DNA of 64,000 nt from Azonexus sp. R2A61 (GCF_021401135.1 NZ_JACBFO010000002.1:186001-250000); one strand, 5' to 3'. Counted from the first letter of the stretch, positions 7,647 to 17,307 are shown. Notes: generated by a model not told the origin, from the sequence alone. Program-made: numbers and translations.

Positions 7647-9707
7647 TCACTTGCGGAACAGCTTCTGCAGTTCCTTGCCGAGCTTCTCCTCGGCCTTTTC
7701 CTTCAGCTTGGTCTTGGCCGCCTCCTCGATCAGCTTGCCCATGTCCAGCGAATAGGCCAGCTTGTTGTACGGGCCACGCAGCCGCAGCGGCACGGTGATC
7801 CCCTTCAACTGTTCCAGTTCCTTGCCCTCCTGTCCCTTCGAGGTTTCGACCACGCTGACCATCGCCAGATAGTTCAGGCTGTCCTGGCCGATGTCGATGT
7901 CGCCCTCGCCGGCCAGACGCAGGAACGGCGACTTCATCGCCAGATCGTTGTTGTGCGCGATGCCGTCGGCAATGCGGAAACTTGCGGTCAACTCGGAGAA
8001 ATCGGTTTTTTCCGCGCTGTTGCCGGTACCGCTGACCGTGCTCTGGCCTTTCAGCGCCGCCTTGGCGTCGCGCAGCAGCTTGGCGACGTTGATCCCCTTC
8101 ACCGCACCGTCGCGCAGGTCGACCGCCGCCTGTCCGGCCAGGCGACGCTTGAGCGCCGGCACCGTATCGCCGCGCGTCGTCACGTCCAGCGTCACGCTGC
8201 CGCGACCGTCGAGCACGTCCTTGTCGGCAAAATCCTTGAGCAGCGGTCCGATGGCGACGCCCTGCAGGTTCTGGCGGATGGAAAACTGCTGATTGCCGGC
8301 GTCGACCGTAACCCGGCCGTCGAGCGAACCGCCGTACAGCGCGGCGCGCATCGGCGCCAGTTGCAGCCGGCCACCGGCCAGGTCCACGCCGAGCACCAGG
8401 CTGCTCAGCTTGAGCCCGCGCCACTGCAAGCGGCCGACCTTGACCGTACCATCGACATCCAGGCCTTTCAGCGGCGACAGATCAATCTTCGCCGCCACCG
8501 CCTTGCCCGATTCGGCAGCGCTCTCGGCAGGCTTGCCGCCGGTCGAAGCCGGTGCCGGCGGCAGATAGCGATCGACGTTCAACTGATCGATGTCGAGCGC
8601 GAAACGGGCGGCCAGCGGCGCGAAACGGCCGAGCGCCAGCGTCAGGTCGATGCGCGAATCGTCGAGTTTGGTAAGCAGGCTCAGATCGGCCTTCTGGCGC
8701 TCCAGGTCGGCCTGGAGCCGGCCGTTCAGCGGCAGTTCAAGACGCTTCATCGGCAAGGCCGGACCGCTCAGTTCGAGGCGGCCAGCCAGCTGGTTCAGCG
8801 AAATCGTCCGTTTCGGCAGGTCGACCGCAACCGGCGAGATCAGCGCAGCCTTGGCCTGCGTCTCGCCGAGCGCGGCCTGCAGGTCGAAGGCGAAACGCTC
8901 GACGACCGGTTGTTCGAGATCGCCGCCCAGTCCCTGCAACGCGACCCGCGCGTCGATGCGCCGGCCGGCCGCTTCGAGCAATGCGGAAAGGTCCACGGCG
9001 GTGGCGGAAAGCTTGTCGCCTTCGACGCTCACGGCCGGTACCGACAGGTTGAGCGTCAGCGTCTGCCCGTCGCTGCGGGCCCGCGTGCTCAGCGCGACCT
9101 GCTCGACCGCATAGCGCTGCTCGCCGGGGCGGGCCGAGAGTTTTCCGGTCGACAGGTCGAGATCGGAAATTTCCGTCGTCTTGCCGCTGGCTTCGTCGAG
9201 CCAGCGCAAGCGCGCCTGGCGCAGGGCAACGCCGGCGACGTCGATGCGCGACGCCGATTCCTTGCCGGGCTTGTCGCCCTTTTTGCCGGCTTCCTCGTCG
9301 TCATCCCCGTCGCGATCCAGCAGATCGTCGATGTTCAGGCTGCCGTCGCGGCGCTTGACCAGATTGATCGACAGGCCGTCGAGCTCGATGCGCCGGGCCT
9401 CGACATGGCCGGACAGCAGCGGCAGCACCGCCACGCTGACCCGCGCCGCCTGCAGGCTGGCGAACGCGCTGCGACCGTCGGCCTCCGACAGGCTGACCGC
9501 CCCCAGCTGCAGGCCGACGTCCGGCCACAACGACAGGCCCGGCTGGCCGGCAATGGTCAACTGGCGGCCGGTACGACTTTCCACCTGGTCGATCAGTTTT
9601 TTCTTGGCCGCCTCGGCGTCGAACAGCAGATAGGCCAGTCCGGCGGCAACGAACAGCAGGCCGAACAGTGCGGCCAGAACGATTCCCAGCTTGCGCAGCA
9701 GGCTCAT
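7647..9707 (-). CDS. AsmA family protein
   Basis: This 686-residue protein has one N-terminal membrane helix (about residues 7-29) followed by a long periplasmic region of repeated beta segments. The start (LLRKLGIVLAALFGLLFVAAGLAYLLF) and the C-terminal AsmA_2-type domain (DLRDGAVKGINVAKLLRDAK, then SFRIADGIAHNNDLAMKSP) are characteristic. AsmA-like proteins belong to the chorein-like lipid-transfer group and influence outer membrane lipid homeostasis. An Asp/Glu/Lys-rich stretch (RDGDDDEEAGKKGDKPGKES) near residue 130 is a linker. It is transcribed divergently from the CpxP-like lipoprotein across a 172-bp gap that contains direct repeats. Which AsmA-like paralogue it represents cannot be decided by eye. 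Confidence 0.85.
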   Translation of the reverse strand: MSLLRKLGIVLAALFGLLFVAAGLAYLLFDAEAAKKKLIDQVESRTGRQLTIAGQPGLSLWPDVGLQLGAVSLSEADGRSAFASLQAARVSVAVLPLLSGHVEARRIELDGLSINLVKRRDGSLNIDDLLDRDGDDDEEAGKKGDKPGKESASRIDVAGVALRQARLRWLDEASGKTTEISDLDLSTGKLSARPGEQRYAVEQVALSTRARSDGQTLTLNLSVPAVSVEGDKLSATAVDLSALLEAAGRRIDARVALQGLGGDLEQPVVERFAFDLQAALGETQAKAALISPVAVDLPKRTISLNQLAGRLELSGPALPMKRLELPLNGRLQADLERQKADLSLLTKLDDSRIDLTLALGRFAPLAARFALDIDQLNVDRYLPPAPASTGGKPAESAAESGKAVAAKIDLSPLKGLDVDGTVKVGRLQWRGLKLSSLVLGVDLAGGRLQLAPMRAALYGGSLDGRVTVDAGNQQFSIRQNLQGVAIGPLLKDFADKDVLDGRGSVTLDVTTRGDTVPALKRRLAGQAAVDLRDGAVKGINVAKLLRDAKAALKGQSTVSGTGNSAEKTDFSELTASFRIADGIAHNNDLAMKSPFLRLAGEGDIDIGQDSLNYLAMVSVVETSKGQEGKELEQLKGITVPLRLRGPYNKLAYSLDMGKLIEEAAKTKLKEKAEEKLGKELQKLFRK

Positions 9708-9804
9708 GATCGGTCTCCTTCGGGCGTGAAGACCTCAGCCTAGCAAAGCTGGACGGCATCGATTGTTCTGAAATGTAATCGCCCTACCGCCGGGAATCAG
9801 AAAC

Positions 9805-9829
9805 GCTTACCAATGCTTAACGGCGCTTA
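9805..9829. promoter_or_regulatory. Three GCTTA direct repeats at exact 10-bp spacing (candidate response-regulator box)
   Basis: GCTTA occurs at 9805, 9815 and 9825, each followed by A or C. On the other strand the unit is TAAGC. Helical-turn spacing of short direct repeats is the usual form of OmpR/CpxR-type binding sites. The array lies about 50 bp upstream of a CpxP/Spy-like gene, whose relatives are controlled by CpxR or related regulators. The unit is related to, but not identical with, the CpxR GTAAA half site. Confidence 0.5.
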
Positions 9830-9879
9830 ACCGCGAGCCGCCGGAAAATCCCGGCTTTCCCTCACGTCAGGATTGCCCG

Positions 9880-10479
9880 ATGAAACGATCGATTACCCCA
9901 CTGTTACTGGCCACCTTGGTGACCGCCTGCGCCCCGATGGGCGGCCGCGGGCCGGAACCGGACAAGCAGGGCGGACCGCGCGGCGGTAACGAGGAACGGG
10001 GCGGCGGCGCCACGATGGTGGTAAGCGACCTGCAGGAAAGGCTGCGCCAGGCCGCCGAGGCGCTGAAACTGACGCCACCCCAGGCGCCGCTATGGGACGC
10101 CTACCAGGAACGGATCAGTGCGCTGATGGCCGACCAGATGAAACTCGAACCCTACCGCGCCAAACAGGGCGCGATGCAGGCCATCGCTCAGAAAGTCGAT
10201 ACCGTGCGTAACCGACTGACGGCGATGGAAGACATCCAGGACGCCGCCGGCAAGCTGTACGCGGCACTCGACGACAAGCAGAAGCAGACGGCCGACCAGT
10301 TGCTGCCGCAAACCGTGCCAGCGCTCTATTCCGGCCTGAGTGGCGGCGCTAGCGCTGCCGGCGGCGAACGCTCCGGCGGACGCAACGACCGTCAGGGCGG
10401 CCCCGGCGGTGGCGGCATGGGTGGCCCCGGCGGCGGCATGGGTGGCGGAGGAATGGGCGGCGGCTTCGGGCGTTTCTGA
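9880..10479 (+). CDS. CpxP/Spy-like LTxxQ-motif lipoprotein
   Basis: This 199-residue protein has a lipoprotein signal (MKRSITPLLLATLVTAC; lipobox VTAC, lipidated Cys17). The helical core includes LKLTPPQAPLWDAYQERI, an LTxxQ motif of the CpxP/Spy periplasmic chaperone fold, and a second helix LDDKQKQTADQLLP. The Gly/Met-rich tail after residue 155 (GGGGMGGPGGGMGGGGMGGG) is unusual for the family; it could be flexible or metal-binding. The family buffers misfolded envelope proteins and often feeds back on a two-component system. The repeat array upstream fits response-regulator control. Its 3' end is marked by the palindromic hairpin at 10512-10555. Confidence 0.8.
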   Translation: MKRSITPLLLATLVTACAPMGGRGPEPDKQGGPRGGNEERGGGATMVVSDLQERLRQAAEALKLTPPQAPLWDAYQERISALMADQMKLEPYRAKQGAMQAIAQKVDTVRNRLTAMEDIQDAAGKLYAALDDKQKQTADQLLPQTVPALYSGLSGGASAAGGERSGGRNDRQGGPGGGGMGGPGGGMGGGGMGGGFGRF

Positions 10480-10511
10480 AACCCGTTCGCCCTCGCCCAG
10501 CGCCTTCGTCC

Positions 10512-10555
10512 TGCGGTCGACCGGGGTTTTTAGCGAAAAACCGCCGTCGACCGCA
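10512..10555. terminator. Long T-flanked hairpin built from two GGTCGAC-type palindromes, bidirectional
   Basis: Left arm 10512-10531 begins TGCGGTCGACCGGGG and ends TTTTT. The loop is AGCG and the right arm is 10536-10555. The arms pair over 20 positions with two mismatches, and the T5/A5 tracts lie next to the loop. It separates two convergent genes with stops at 10479 and 10563. An almost identical structure lies at 26641-26683. Confidence 0.65.
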
Positions 10556-10562
10556 GCCCCGG

Positions 10563-11615
10563 TCAATCCTTCGCGTGCTGTCCGGCCAGCGCACCGCAGG
10601 CATGACAGAAACGGGCGAAGGCGCTCTTGCGCTCGTTGCAGGCGGAGCAATGGTCGAACAGGCAGATACCGCAATGCGGGCAGTAGTCGATCGCCGGATC
10701 GCTCAGGTCGACGGCCCGTTCGCAGCCCGGGCAGACCTTCTTGCCGAGCCGCGCCAGCGCGGTGTCGTAGGAAAGTTCCTTGCGCCGTTCGACATCGGGC
10801 AGCGCCTCGGCCTGTTTCTGCTTTTCCAGGTAGCGGTTGAGCGCGATGATTGCATAGCGCCCGACCAGCACGGTGACGACGATGCCGACCACGGAACGGA
10901 TCCAGCCGCCATAGCTCGGCAGGTAGGGCACCAGTTCGAAGAAGAAGGCGAACAACGCGAAGTAGATGAATCCCCAGACGAACGGCCACCAGGTGCTCTT
11001 GCGCTTCCTGGCGAACAACCAACCGGCGACGGCGAGCAACGGCAGGGTCAGCGCCAGGCGATAGCCGAAGACGCGCAATTCCTGATCGCGCTGGGCATCC
11101 CACAGGCGCTCGCGCGCCTCGTCCTCGAATTCGGCCAGGCGCTGCCGGCTGTGCGCGACGCCCTGCTCGATGTCGAGCAGCGCCTGCTGCTGCGCCTGGA
11201 CATCGGCCAGGGCGGCGCGCTCGGCGGCTTTCAGCTTGTCCAGCGCGGCGCTGCGGGCGATCAGCTCGGCATCCTGCTCGGGGCGCTGCGTGGCGTGGCG
11301 CGTGGCCAGCCAGTTGTCGAAGGTCTCGCCGGCGGTCGCCGCGTCGGAACGCGCGCTGTCCAGCTTCAGCTGAGCCTGCTCGTGGGCTTCCCGGGCCTTG
11401 GCGGCGCTGCCTTCGGCAACGCGGATTTCGCTGCGCAGCGCGTCGACCGCCGGCCGGTCAGCGATGAAATCGTCGAGCGCCAGATCGCGCTCGACATGCG
11501 GCAGGTTGGCGACGACGTCGCTGCCCAGACCGATCAGGAAACTGGCAAAAGCCACCGCCACCAGCCACAAACCGAAGCGATACCAGCGCTCCGACAACCG
11601 TAATGCCTTGCTCAT
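10563..11615 (-). CDS. Membrane protein with coiled coil and C-terminal double zinc ribbon
   Basis: This is a 350-residue protein. A membrane helix is at about 13-33, and a long Ala/Gln/Glu-rich periplasmic coiled coil at about 50-165. Three or more membrane helices follow at about 185-260. A cytoplasmic tail at about 295-345 carries repeated Cys pairs: [22 protein letters not shown] and FCHACG, a double zinc ribbon. I do not recognise a characterised orthologue. The fold suggests an envelope protein sensing or tethering through the zinc-ribbon tail. It overlaps the upstream DUF808 gene by 4 bp (ATGA), so the two are co-expressed. Confidence 0.7.
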   Translation of the reverse strand: MSKALRLSERWYRFGLWLVAVAFASFLIGLGSDVVANLPHVERDLALDDFIADRPAVDALRSEIRVAEGSAAKAREAHEQAQLKLDSARSDAATAGETFDNWLATRHATQRPEQDAELIARSAALDKLKAAERAALADVQAQQQALLDIEQGVAHSRQRLAEFEDEARERLWDAQRDQELRVFGYRLALTLPLLAVAGWLFARKRKSTWWPFVWGFIYFALFAFFFELVPYLPSYGGWIRSVVGIVVTVLVGRYAIIALNRYLEKQKQAEALPDVERRKELSYDTALARLGKKVCPGCERAVDLSDPAIDYCPHCGICLFDHCSACNERKSAFARFCHACGALAGQHAKD

Positions 11616-12538
11616 GCCGTTTCTCCCTTGGCCTTCTTGTGATTGAACAGCTTGCCGCCGAGCGTGACCACGCCCAGCACCAGCGCGCCGGCGACGACGC
11701 CGAGCAGCCCGTTGAGCAGCATCGAGACCAGCCAGCCGAGGCTGCCGACGGCTTCGGCCGCCTGCGCGATGGCGTGATGCACCGGCCCGATGCCATGCGC
11801 CACGATGCCGCCGCCGACCAGGAACATCGCCGCCGTGCCGACCACGGTCAGCAGCTTCATCAGCTTCGGCGCGGTCAGCAGCAAACCGCGGCCGACCGCC
11901 CGCGCCAGCGCCACCGGCTTGCCGAGCAGCCAGCTACCGAGATCGTCGAGCTTGACGATGGCGGCGACCAGCCCATAGACGCCGACCGTCATCAACAGGC
12001 CGATGCCAGCCAGCACCGCGGCCTGCGTGGCCAGCGGCTGTTCGGCGACGGTGCCCAGCGCGATGACGATGATTTCCGCCGACAGCACGAAATCGGTACG
12101 GATCGCCCCCTTGATCTTGTCCGCCTCGAAAGCACGCAGATCGACCGACTCGTCGGCCAGCGCCGCCTGTTCGGCGGCGTGCTCGAGCTCGCCCGCCCCG
12201 CCGTGCAGCCACTTGTGCGCCAGCTTCTCGACGCCCTCGAAGCACAGGAACAGGCCGCCGACCATCAGCAGCGGCAGGATCGCCCACGGCGCCAGCGCAC
12301 TGATCGCCAGCGCCGCCGGCACCAGGATCACCTTGTTGCGCAACGAACCGAGGGCCACCGCCCAGACCACCGGCAATTCGCGCTCGGCGCGCACGCCGGA
12401 GACCTGCTGAGCGTTCAGCGCCAGATCGTCGCCCAGCACGCCGGCGGTCTTCTTGGCCGCCACCTTGGTCATCAGCGCGACATCGTCGAGCACCGCGGCA
12501 ATGTCGTCGAGCAGCACGAGCAGACTGGCTCCGGCCAT
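11612..12538 (-). CDS. DUF808 (YedI-like) inner membrane protein
   Basis: This 308-residue protein opens with [38 protein letters not shown], the distinctive start of the DUF808/YedI family. Several hydrophobic helices follow, with the conserved segment [13 protein letters not shown] and [14 protein letters not shown]. The family is an uncharacterised inner-membrane protein widespread in Proteobacteria; no transport substrate is established. It is translationally coupled to the zinc-ribbon membrane gene downstream (ATGA overlap 11612-11615). Confidence 0.88.
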   Translation of the reverse strand: MAGASLLVLLDDIAAVLDDVALMTKVAAKKTAGVLGDDLALNAQQVSGVRAERELPVVWAVALGSLRNKVILVPAALAISALAPWAILPLLMVGGLFLCFEGVEKLAHKWLHGGAGELEHAAEQAALADESVDLRAFEADKIKGAIRTDFVLSAEIIVIALGTVAEQPLATQAAVLAGIGLLMTVGVYGLVAAIVKLDDLGSWLLGKPVALARAVGRGLLLTAPKLMKLLTVVGTAAMFLVGGGIVAHGIGPVHHAIAQAAEAVGSLGWLVSMLLNGLLGVVAGALVLGVVTLGGKLFNHKKAKGETA

Positions 12539-12599
12539 GAGGCATCCTTACGTCATCAAAAGGGCGCATTCTAGCGGCTGCGCCCGGCTGCCGGGAAAA

Positions 12600-13256
12600 T
12601 CAGATCGTCGACAGCACCAGTGGCTCAGCCAACCGCGACTTCGGCAGCTTGGCGTTGAAGTCATCCGCCCCGCTGTAACCGAGCGCGACCAGCACCACGG
12701 CGCGCAAGCCCTGGTCGGCCAGGCCGAGGGCGTTGTCGATGGCGACGCGGTCGATGCCTTCCATCGGGCAGGCGTCGATACCGAGGGCGGCGGCGCCGAG
12801 CAGCAGGCTGCCGAGGGCGATGTATACCTGCTGGTTGATCCAGGCGTCGAGGTCATTCAGTTGCTCGCGGTGCAGGTTGACGTAGAAGCCGCGCGCGTTG
12901 CCCTGGGTCGCTCGGGCTTCCGGCGTCGCAAAACGGCCGTCGGCGTCTTCCTGGGCAAGCACCGCCGCCAGGTGGCTATCGTCGAGATCGCGGCGGGCAC
13001 ACAGCACGACGACGTGCGACGCCTTGCCGACCTTCGCCGCGTTGTAGGCGTACGGCCCTTGCAGCGTGTCGGCGAGGCGCGCCTTGCCGGCGTCGGTTTC
13101 GGCAAAGATGAAGTGCCAGGGCTGGCTGTTGACCGAAGACGGCGCAAAACGCAGCAGCGTCTTCAATTGTTCGATCTGTGCGGCGTCGACCCGGCGGGTC
13201 GGATCGAAGGCTTTGGCGGTGCGGCGGGTGGTGGCGATCTTGGCGAGGTCGGTCAT
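12600..13256 (-). CDS. nfsB: Oxygen-insensitive NAD(P)H nitroreductase (NfsB-like)
   Basis: This is a 218-residue flavin enzyme, starting at ATG 13256 (MTDLAKIATTRRTAKAFDP), which matches the E. coli NfsB length of 217. FMN-contact regions TTRRTAKAFDP and LRFAPSSVNSQPWHFI are present, as is the dimer segment LGSLLLGAAALGIDACPMEGID. NfsB reduces nitro groups and quinones in two-electron steps with NAD(P)H and is cytoplasmic. It is transcribed divergently from parE, and the 145-bp gap holds a TGCGGTCGACCGCA palindrome. Confidence 0.9.
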   Translation of the reverse strand: MTDLAKIATTRRTAKAFDPTRRVDAAQIEQLKTLLRFAPSSVNSQPWHFIFAETDAGKARLADTLQGPYAYNAAKVGKASHVVVLCARRDLDDSHLAAVLAQEDADGRFATPEARATQGNARGFYVNLHREQLNDLDAWINQQVYIALGSLLLGAAALGIDACPMEGIDRVAIDNALGLADQGLRAVVLVALGYSGADDFNAKLPKSRLAEPLVLSTI

Positions 13257-13370
13257 GCGGTTTCTCCTGAAAATTCGGGCCCGGACGGGCGTGGTCTGGG
13301 GCAGCAAAATTCTGCCGAAGTTCGCGCCGGACGGGGCGCGCGGTAGAATTGCCCGGTTTTAGCGTATTTC

Positions 13371-13384
13371 TGCGGTCGACCGCA
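13371..13384. repeat. Palindrome TGCGGTCGACCGCA upstream of parE
   Basis: Perfect 14-bp palindrome, ending 17 bp before the parE ATG at 13402. It is one of nine exact GCGGTCGACCGC copies in the window. Confidence 0.9.
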
Positions 13385-13401
13385 AGATTCCCCGAAAAAA
13401 G

Positions 13402-15351
13402 ATGACCGATTACTCCGCCGCCTCGATCCGTGTTTTAAAAGACCTTGAACCCGTCAAGGAACGTCCCGGCATGTACACCCGGACGACCTGCCCGACGCAC
13501 ATCGTCCAGGAAGTCATCGACAACGCCGCCGACGAGGCGCTGGCCGGCTTCGCCAAAAAGATTTCGGTGGCCATCCGCGCCGACGGCGTCATCGAGGTGG
13601 CCGACAACGGCCGCGGCATTCCGGTGGAAATCCACCCGGAAGAAGGCAAGCCGGCGGTCGAGCTGGTCTTCTGCAAGCTGCACGCCGGCGGCAAGTTCAA
13701 CAAGAAGGAATCGGGCAACGCCTACCGCTTCTCCGGCGGCCTGCACGGCGTCGGTGTGTCGGTGACCAATGCGCTGTCGACGCGGCTGGAGGTCGAGATC
13801 AAGCGCGGCGGCGGCATCCACAAAATCGCCTTCGGCGACGGCTTCGTCGTCGAACCGCTGGCGCGCATCGGCGATGTCGGCCCGCGCACCACCGGCACCG
13901 CCGTGCGCATTTCGCCCGACCCGAAGTATTTCGATTCGCCCAAGGTCAATCTCGGCCAGTTGGAACATCTGCTGCGCTCGAAGGCGGTGCTGATGCCCAA
14001 TGTCACCGTCGAACTGGAGATCGAAGGCCAGGAGAAGAAGGTCTGGTGCTACCAGAACGGCATGGCCGACTACCTGACCGAAATGATGGTCGGTACACCG
14101 GTGGCGCCGATCTTCGTCGGCGAGAAATACGTCGAAGTCGAGAACGGTTTTGCCGTCGGCGAAGGCGCCACCTGGGCGCTGGCCTGGTTCGAGGAAGGCG
14201 GCGGCAAGCCGGAAAGCTACGTCAACCTGATCCCGACGCTCGACGGCGGCACCCACGAAGCCGGCCTGAAGAACGGCGTGTTCGAGGCGGTCAAAGCCTT
14301 CGCCGAGCACCACGCGATCCTGCCGGCCAAGGTCAAGCTGGCGCAGGAAGACGTCTGCGGCCGCATGACCTACCTGCTCTCGGCCAAGGTCCTCGACCCG
14401 CAGTTCCAGGGCCAGACCAAGGAAAAACTGACTTCGCGCGACGCCTACAAGCTGGTCTCGCAAATGGTGCGCGACCCGTTCGAACTGTGGCTGAACAACC
14501 ACGCCGACTTCGGCAAGAAGATCGCCGAACTGGCGGTCAAGGCGGCGCAGAACCGGATGAAGTCGACGCAGAAGGTGGAGAAGAAGAAATCCTCCGGCAT
14601 CGCCACCCTGCCCGGCAAGCTGACCGACTGCGAGTCCGACGACATCGCGCGCAACGAGATCTTCCTGGTCGAGGGCGATTCCGCCGGCGGCTCGGCCAAG
14701 CAGGGCCGCGACAAGGAAACCCAGGCGGTGCTGCCGCTACGCGGCAAGGTGCTGAACACCTGGGAAGTCGAGCGCGACCAGCTGTTCAAGAACAACGAAG
14801 TGCACGACATCTCGGTGGCGGTCGGGGTCGACCCGCACGGCATCGAGAAAATCGACGAGGTCGACCTGTCCGGCCTGCGCTACGGCCGCATCATCGTGAT
14901 GTCGGATGCCGACGTCGACGGCTCGCACATCCAGGTGCTGCTGTTCACGCTCTTCCTCAAGCACTTCCCGGCGCTGGTCGAAAAGGGCCACATCCACGTC
15001 GCCCAACCGCCGCTGTTCCGCGTCGATGTCGAAGCCAAGGGGCAGACGCGCAAAATCTACTGCCTCGACGAAGCCGAGAAGGAACAGACGCTGCACAAGC
15101 TGCGCGAGGAAGGCGTCAACGAAAACCGGATTTCCGTCTCCCGCTTCAAGGGCCTCGGCGAAATGAACCCGGACCAGCTCTGGGAAACCACGCTGTGTCC
15201 GGACACCCGCCGGCTGGTGCCGTTCCAGGCCGAACGCGACACCATCCGGGAAATGCACCGCACCTTCACGCTGCTGATGGGCAAGGGCGAAGCATCCGGT
15301 CGCCGCGCCTGGATGGAGAAGGACGGCGGCCTGGTCGAGACCGACGTGTGA
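13402..15351 (+). CDS. parE: DNA topoisomerase IV subunit B
   Basis: This 649-residue protein has the GyrB/ParE layout. The GHKL ATPase is N-terminal (QEVIDNAADEALAG, with the ATP-lid region FSGGLHGVGVSVTNALS). The transducer domain is central. The Toprim domain has EGDSAGGSAKQGRD at about residue 425, the Mg-binding MSDADVDGSHI at about 500 and the C-terminal RFKGLGEMNPDQLWETT. With ParC it forms topoisomerase IV, which decatenates daughter chromosomes. The length fits ParE (about 630) better than GyrB (about 800). parC lies 8.8 kb downstream on the same strand, with other genes in between. pldA begins 2 bp after its stop. Confidence 0.95.
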   Translation: MTDYSAASIRVLKDLEPVKERPGMYTRTTCPTHIVQEVIDNAADEALAGFAKKISVAIRADGVIEVADNGRGIPVEIHPEEGKPAVELVFCKLHAGGKFNKKESGNAYRFSGGLHGVGVSVTNALSTRLEVEIKRGGGIHKIAFGDGFVVEPLARIGDVGPRTTGTAVRISPDPKYFDSPKVNLGQLEHLLRSKAVLMPNVTVELEIEGQEKKVWCYQNGMADYLTEMMVGTPVAPIFVGEKYVEVENGFAVGEGATWALAWFEEGGGKPESYVNLIPTLDGGTHEAGLKNGVFEAVKAFAEHHAILPAKVKLAQEDVCGRMTYLLSAKVLDPQFQGQTKEKLTSRDAYKLVSQMVRDPFELWLNNHADFGKKIAELAVKAAQNRMKSTQKVEKKKSSGIATLPGKLTDCESDDIARNEIFLVEGDSAGGSAKQGRDKETQAVLPLRGKVLNTWEVERDQLFKNNEVHDISVAVGVDPHGIEKIDEVDLSGLRYGRIIVMSDADVDGSHIQVLLFTLFLKHFPALVEKGHIHVAQPPLFRVDVEAKGQTRKIYCLDEAEKEQTLHKLREEGVNENRISVSRFKGLGEMNPDQLWETTLCPDTRRLVPFQAERDTIREMHRTFTLLMGKGEASGRRAWMEKDGGLVETDV

Positions 15352-15353
15352 AC

Positions 15354-16409
15354 ATGATCCGGCGCCCGCTGCTCGCTGCGTTGACGCTGCTCTTGGCGGC
15401 CGTTGCGCCGCCGGCTGTCGCGGACGCCGGCTCGCTCGAAGACTGCCGCGGCATCGCCGACAACGGCGCCCGCCTGGCCTGTTACGACGCGCTGAACCCG
15501 TCGGCGGTACGGGCGGCAATCCCGACCACGCCCTTCTCCGCACCGCCGCCGGACGATACCTCGCCCACGGCGACCCTGCGCAGCAGCAGCGCCTTGCCGA
15601 CGCTGCTCGGCCATGCCTGGGAACTCGACGACGACGAACGCGGGCACATCCTGCGCATCCGTCCGTACAAGCCGGTTTACGTGCTGCCGCTGTTCCACAC
15701 CACCCGCGCCAACCACGCGCCGACCTCGCCGGCTGCCGGCCACAGTGCCGACCGTACCGAGCTGAACGACAGCGAAGCCAAGCTGCAGATCAGCCTGAAA
15801 ACCAAGCTCTACGAAGACCTTTTCGGCAGCAACGGCGATCTCTGGTTCGGCTTCACACAGACCTCGCGCTGGCAGGTGTATAACCCCGGCGATTCGCGGC
15901 CATTCCGCGAAACCAACTACGAACCGGAAGCCATGCTGGTCTGGCGCAGCGACCTGCCGGTAATCGGCGACTGGCGCTGGCGCTACACGGCGCTCGGCAT
16001 CAACCACCAGTCGAATGGCCGCTCGCTGCCGCTGTCGCGCAGCTGGAACCGGGTCGTCGCCTCGTTTGCCTTCGAGAAACAGGACTGGACGCTGACCCTG
16101 CGCCCGTGGTGGCGCATTCCCGAAAAGGCCGAGCGCGACGACAACCCGGACATCGCCGATTACCTCGGTCGCGGCGACCTGCAGATCGTCCGCCGCTGGG
16201 GGCAGCACCAGTTGTCGCTGCTGCTGCGCCACAGCCTGCGCGTCGGCAACGACAGCCACGGCGCGGTGCAGATGGACTACGCCTTTCCGATCGCCGGCGA
16301 ACTGCGCGGTCACCTGCAATGGTTCTCCGGTTACGGCGAAAGCATGATCGACTACAACCACCGCGCCAACTATTTCGGTGTCGGCGTCTCGCTGATTGAA
16401 TGGTATTGA
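15354..16409 (+). CDS. pldA: Outer membrane phospholipase A1 (OMPLA)
   Basis: This 351-residue protein has a signal peptide (about residues 1-24, ending PAVADA) and an outer-membrane beta-barrel. The catalytic region GINHQSNGRSLPLSRSWNR matches E. coli OMPLA: His218, Ser220 and Asn232 correspond to H142, S144 and N156. The enzyme hydrolyses misplaced outer-leaflet phospholipids after calcium-induced dimerisation. The ATG at 15354 lies 2 bp after parE; an in-frame GTG at 15348 overlaps parE and is less likely. Two patatin-type lipase genes follow directly, so three phospholipases lie in a row. Confidence 0.92.
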   Translation: MIRRPLLAALTLLLAAVAPPAVADAGSLEDCRGIADNGARLACYDALNPSAVRAAIPTTPFSAPPPDDTSPTATLRSSSALPTLLGHAWELDDDERGHILRIRPYKPVYVLPLFHTTRANHAPTSPAAGHSADRTELNDSEAKLQISLKTKLYEDLFGSNGDLWFGFTQTSRWQVYNPGDSRPFRETNYEPEAMLVWRSDLPVIGDWRWRYTALGINHQSNGRSLPLSRSWNRVVASFAFEKQDWTLTLRPWWRIPEKAERDDNPDIADYLGRGDLQIVRRWGQHQLSLLLRHSLRVGNDSHGAVQMDYAFPIAGELRGHLQWFSGYGESMIDYNHRANYFGVGVSLIEWY

Positions 16410-16413
16410 ACCG

Positions 16414-17307
16414 ATGAATTCCGTTTTTCCCCGCCGCCGGCTGTTGACCGCAGCCGTCGCCCTGCTGGCCAGCGGCTGCGTCAGCCTGTCGCCCAGCCCG
16501 GCCCGCGCCCCCGATACGCCGCCCGTCGCCGTCCCTGCCGCCCGACCGAAGATCGGCCTGGCGCTCGGCGGCGGCGCGGCACGCGGCTTCGCCCACATCG
16601 GCGCGATCAAGATGCTCGAAGCGCACGGCATCGTGCCCGATTTCGTCGTCGGCACCTCGGCCGGCGCCGTGGTCGGTGCCCTTTATGCCGGCGGCCACGA
16701 CGCCTTCGCGATGCAGAAGATCGCCCAGCAACTCGACGAAAAACTGTTCGCCGACTGGACGCTGCGCGGCCCCGGCCTGCTCAAGGGCGAAGCGCTGGCC
16801 GATTTCGTCAACCTGCACCTGAAGGGGCGGCCGCTGGAGAAGCTGGACAAGCCGTTCGCCGCCGTCGCCACCGACCTCAACAGCGGCGAGCGCATCGTCT
16901 TCCGCAGCGGTGACAGCGGCCTGGCCGTGCGCGCCTCGGCCGCCGTGCCGGGCATCTTCCAGCCGGCGCGCATCCGCGGCCACAGTTACGTCGACGGCGG
17001 GCTGACCAGCCCGGTGCCGGTGCAGGCGGCACGCGAGATGGGTGCCGACATCGTCATCGCGATCGACATCTCGGCCCGCCCGGAAGGCCAGCCGACCGAC
17101 AGCATGACGGCGATCCTGTGGCAGACGACAACGATCATGGGCGGCATCATCGGCCGCTACGAACTGGCCGGTGCCGACGTGCTGATCCGGCCGAAGCTGC
17201 CCTACGTCAAATCCTGGGATTTCGCCGCCCGCAACGACGCCATGCTCGAAGGCGAGCGCGCTGCCCTGGCCGCGCTGCCGGCGATCAAGCAGAAAATCGC
17301 CCGCTGA
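16414..17307 (+). CDS. Patatin-like phospholipase, lipoprotein (RssA-like)
   Basis: This is a 297-residue patatin. A lipoprotein signal ends in LLASGC (Cys about 21). The oxyanion loop is GLALGGGAARGFAHIG, the nucleophile elbow GTSAG has Ser82, and the dyad Asp194 is in YVDGGL. Patatin-like enzymes cleave acyl chains from phospholipids with a Ser-Asp dyad. Anchoring by a lipid places it in the envelope. The ATG at 16414 is preferred over an in-frame ATG at 16396 because the shorter form starts the signal peptide and does not overlap pldA. It lies 4 bp after pldA. Confidence 0.87.
   Translation: MNSVFPRRRLLTAAVALLASGCVSLSPSPARAPDTPPVAVPAARPKIGLALGGGAARGFAHIGAIKMLEAHGIVPDFVVGTSAGAVVGALYAGGHDAFAMQKIAQQLDEKLFADWTLRGPGLLKGEALADFVNLHLKGRPLEKLDKPFAAVATDLNSGERIVFRSGDSGLAVRASAAVPGIFQPARIRGHSYVDGGLTSPVPVQAAREMGADIVIAIDISARPEGQPTDSMTAILWQTTTIMGGIIGRYELAGADVLIRPKLPYVKSWDFAARNDAMLEGERAALAALPAIKQKIAR

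Noticed and set aside
14046..15353. Upstream extension of the pldA frame across the second half of parE
   Set aside because: The extension is an out-of-frame translation of parE; the signal peptide at 15354 marks the true start.
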